From contig CAJYRH010000520.1 in the NCBI GenBank assembly GCA_913776795.1, forward strand, positions 1-14,256: a DNA stretch of 14,256 nucleotides, given 5' to 3'. Position numbers and translations under genes: made by a program. Shown piece after piece: positions 12,745 through 14,256 of this stretch. A model generated the notes under the pieces. The model worked only from the letters and a program-made list of their open reading frames with translations. It was not told where the DNA came from and searched no databases. The stretch comes from an uncultured Pseudorhodoferax sp. GTDB lineage: Bacteria; Pseudomonadota; Gammaproteobacteria; Burkholderiales; Burkholderiaceae. How positions within the stretch are numbered: position 1 is the stretch's first letter; the number at the start of each line of letters is the position of its first letter.

Positions 12745-14256
12745 ATGACCACCGAGCACGACGCACCCGACGCGCACCCCAACCAGTTCGCGCTGCTGCG
12801 CCAGCGCCGCTTCGCGCCCTTCTTCTGGACGCAGTTCTCGGGCGCGGCGAACGACAACCTGTTCAAGTTCGCCTTCACGGTGATGGTGACCTACCAGCTC
12901 AGCGTGGCCTGGCTGCCGCCGGCGATGGCGGGCCTGGTGATCGGCGCGTTGTTCATCCTGCCCTTCCTGCTGTTTTCGGCCACCAGCGGGCAGCTGACCG
13001 ACAAGCTGCCCAAGACCCAGGTGATCCGCTTCGTCAAGAACCTGGAAATCGCCATCATGGCGGTGGCGGCGCTGGGCTTCCTCACCGACAACGTGGGCCT
13101 GCAGGTGCCGCTGTTGCTGGGATGCACCTTTCTGATGGGCCTGCACTCCACGCTGTTCGGGCCTGTCAAGTTCGCCTATCTGCCGCAGGTGCTGCACGAG
13201 CGCGAACTGACGGGCGGCAACGGCATGGTGGAGATGGGCACCTTCGTGGCCATCCTGCTGGGCAACATCGTGGGCGGGCTGCTGATCGCGCTGCCCGACG
13301 TGGGCCGCACATGGGTGGCCGTGGGTTGCGTGGTCCTGGCGCTGCTGGGCCGGCTCGCGGCGCAGGGCATCCCGCAGCTGCCGGCCACCGACCCGCAGTT
13401 GCGCATCAACTGGAACCCGGTCAGCGAGACCTGGCGCAACCTCCGGCTGGCGCACGGCAACACGGTGGTGTTCCGTTCGCTGCTGGGCATCAGCTGGATG
13501 TGGTTCTTCGGCGCGGTGTTCCTGAGCCAGTTCCCCAGCCTGGCCAAGGAGGTGCTGCACGGCGACGAGCACGTGGCCTCGCTGCTGCTGGTGGTGTTCT
13601 CCATCGGCATCGCCACCGGCTCGCTGCTCTGCGAGGTGCTGAGCCGGCGCCATGTGGAGATCGGCCTCGTGCCGCTGGGCGCGATCGGCATGAGCGTGTT
13701 CGGCGTGGACCTGTACTTCGCGCTGCGCGGCCTGCCGCCCTCGGCCATCATGGGCCTGGGCGAATTCCTGGCGCGGCCTGCGCACTGGCGCGTGATGGCC
13801 GACCTGGCGCTGCTGGCGCTGTCGGCCGGCCTGTACAGCGTGCCCATGTACGCGCTGATCCAGTTGCGCAGCCCGGCCACGCACCGCGCCCGCATCATCG
13901 CAGCCAACAACATCCTCAACGCGCTGTTCATGATCGCCAGCAGCCTCATCGCAGGCAGCCTGCTGGGGGCCGGCTTCACGGTGCCGCAGGTGTTCCTGTT
14001 CACGGCGCTGGCCAACGCCGTCGTCGGCCTGTACATCTTCCTGCTGGTGCCCGAGTACCTCCTGCGCTTCATCGCCTGGGGGCTCTCGCACTTCGTCTAC
14101 CGCTTCCGCGTGCGCGGCGATGCCCACATCCCGCTGGCGGGGCCCGCCGTGCTGGTCTGCAACCACGTGAGCTTTGTCGACGCCATCCTGCTCATGGCCG
14201 CCAGCCCGCGGCCGATCCGCTTCGTGATGGACCACCGCATCTTCCGCGTGCCGGTG
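12745..14256 (+). CDS. MFS transporter fused to PlsC-type acyltransferase, 3' end cut by the window (LplT/Aas-like)
   Basis: The frame is open for 504 codons and runs off the window without a stop. Residues about 15-450 are a major facilitator with multiple hydrophobic helices. It shows WTQFSGAANDNLFKF, the motif-A-like loop GQLTDKLPKTQ after helix 2 and FGPVKFAYLPQ (138-148), all typical of lysophospholipid transporter LplT relatives. After the last helix a soluble part begins, with the acyltransferase motif NHVSFVD: His474 and Asp479 are the H-x4-D catalytic pair. Related proteins flip lysophospholipids inward and re-acylate them; some also carry a C-terminal AMP-binding acyl-ACP synthetase domain, which cannot be judged here. 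ATG 12745 is used; in-frame ATG 12733 would add four residues. It is 49 nt after the permease and is probably a housekeeping neighbour, not part of the catabolic unit. Confidence 0.88.
   Translation, partial: MTTEHDAPDAHPNQFALLRQRRFAPFFWTQFSGAANDNLFKFAFTVMVTYQLSVAWLPPAMAGLVIGALFILPFLLFSATSGQLTDKLPKTQVIRFVKNLEIAIMAVAALGFLTDNVGLQVPLLLGCTFLMGLHSTLFGPVKFAYLPQVLHERELTGGNGMVEMGTFVAILLGNIVGGLLIALPDVGRTWVAVGCVVLALLGRLAAQGIPQLPATDPQLRINWNPVSETWRNLRLAHGNTVVFRSLLGISWMWFFGAVFLSQFPSLAKEVLHGDEHVASLLLVVFSIGIATGSLLCEVLSRRHVEIGLVPLGAIGMSVFGVDLYFALRGLPPSAIMGLGEFLARPAHWRVMADLALLALSAGLYSVPMYALIQLRSPATHRARIIAANNILNALFMIASSLIAGSLLGAGFTVPQVFLFTALANAVVGLYIFLLVPEYLLRFIAWGLSHFVYRFRVRGDAHIPLAGPAVLVCNHVSFVDAILLMAASPRPIRFVMDHRIFRVPV

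Noticed and set aside
10458..12878. An 806-codon open frame on the minus strand
   Set aside because: Antisense to the MaoC, binding protein and permease genes, all of which have clear family motifs. The translation is His/Gln/Arg-rich without motifs.
12502..14235. A 577-codon open frame on the minus strand
   Set aside because: Opposite the MFS-acyltransferase fusion, whose helices and H-x4-D motif are clear; the antisense product is Gln/His/Arg-rich.

Overview
The window is uniformly GC-rich DNA with tightly packed genes, G/C-ending codons and few AT-rich gaps. A PhaM-type polyhydroxyalkanoate granule protein, a FIST-domain protein and the cluster architecture fit a betaproteobacterium of the Burkholderiales, probably Comamonadaceae-like. 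This assignment is inferred from recognised protein families, not from a marker gene. I see no rRNA, tRNA, CRISPR array, insertion sequence or phage gene, and no base-composition break suggesting recent transfer.

Layout. (1) 103-3172, plus strand: a fumarylacetoacetase-family protein that has lost its expected metal ligands, a PhaM homologue, and a FIST_N/FIST_C sensor-like protein. (2) 3176-6248, minus strand: an operon read leftward from 6248 encoding two different dihydrodipicolinate-synthase-family (class I aldolase fold) enzymes, a polar-amino-acid-type ABC ATPase and a DUF3830 protein. It meets the FIST gene tail to tail with only 3 nt between stop codons. (3) 6249-6444: an AT-rich divergent control region with two identical LacI-type operators, one in front of each operon. 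(4) 6445-12695, plus strand: LacI-family regulator, tautomerase, acyl-CoA dehydrogenase, family I CoA-transferase, MaoC hydratase, periplasmic binding protein and ABC permease, with short gaps or overlaps throughout. (5) 12745 to the window end: an MFS transporter fused to a PlsC-type acyltransferase domain, cut by the window edge.

The main system is 3176-12695. It looks like a self-contained, LacI-controlled uptake and catabolic unit for an unidentified small organic acid or amino-acid-like compound. The ABC importer is divided between the two divergent operons: binding protein and permease on one side, ATPase on the other. Two Schiff-base-lysine enzymes and a tautomerase could process the substrate or its keto-acid product. 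The CoA-transferase, acyl-CoA dehydrogenase and MaoC hydratase form a logical activate, desaturate and hydrate sequence. No thiolase, hydroxyacyl-CoA dehydrogenase or CoA-ester lyase lies inside the window, so the end of the pathway must be elsewhere. I cannot name the substrate from sequence alone.
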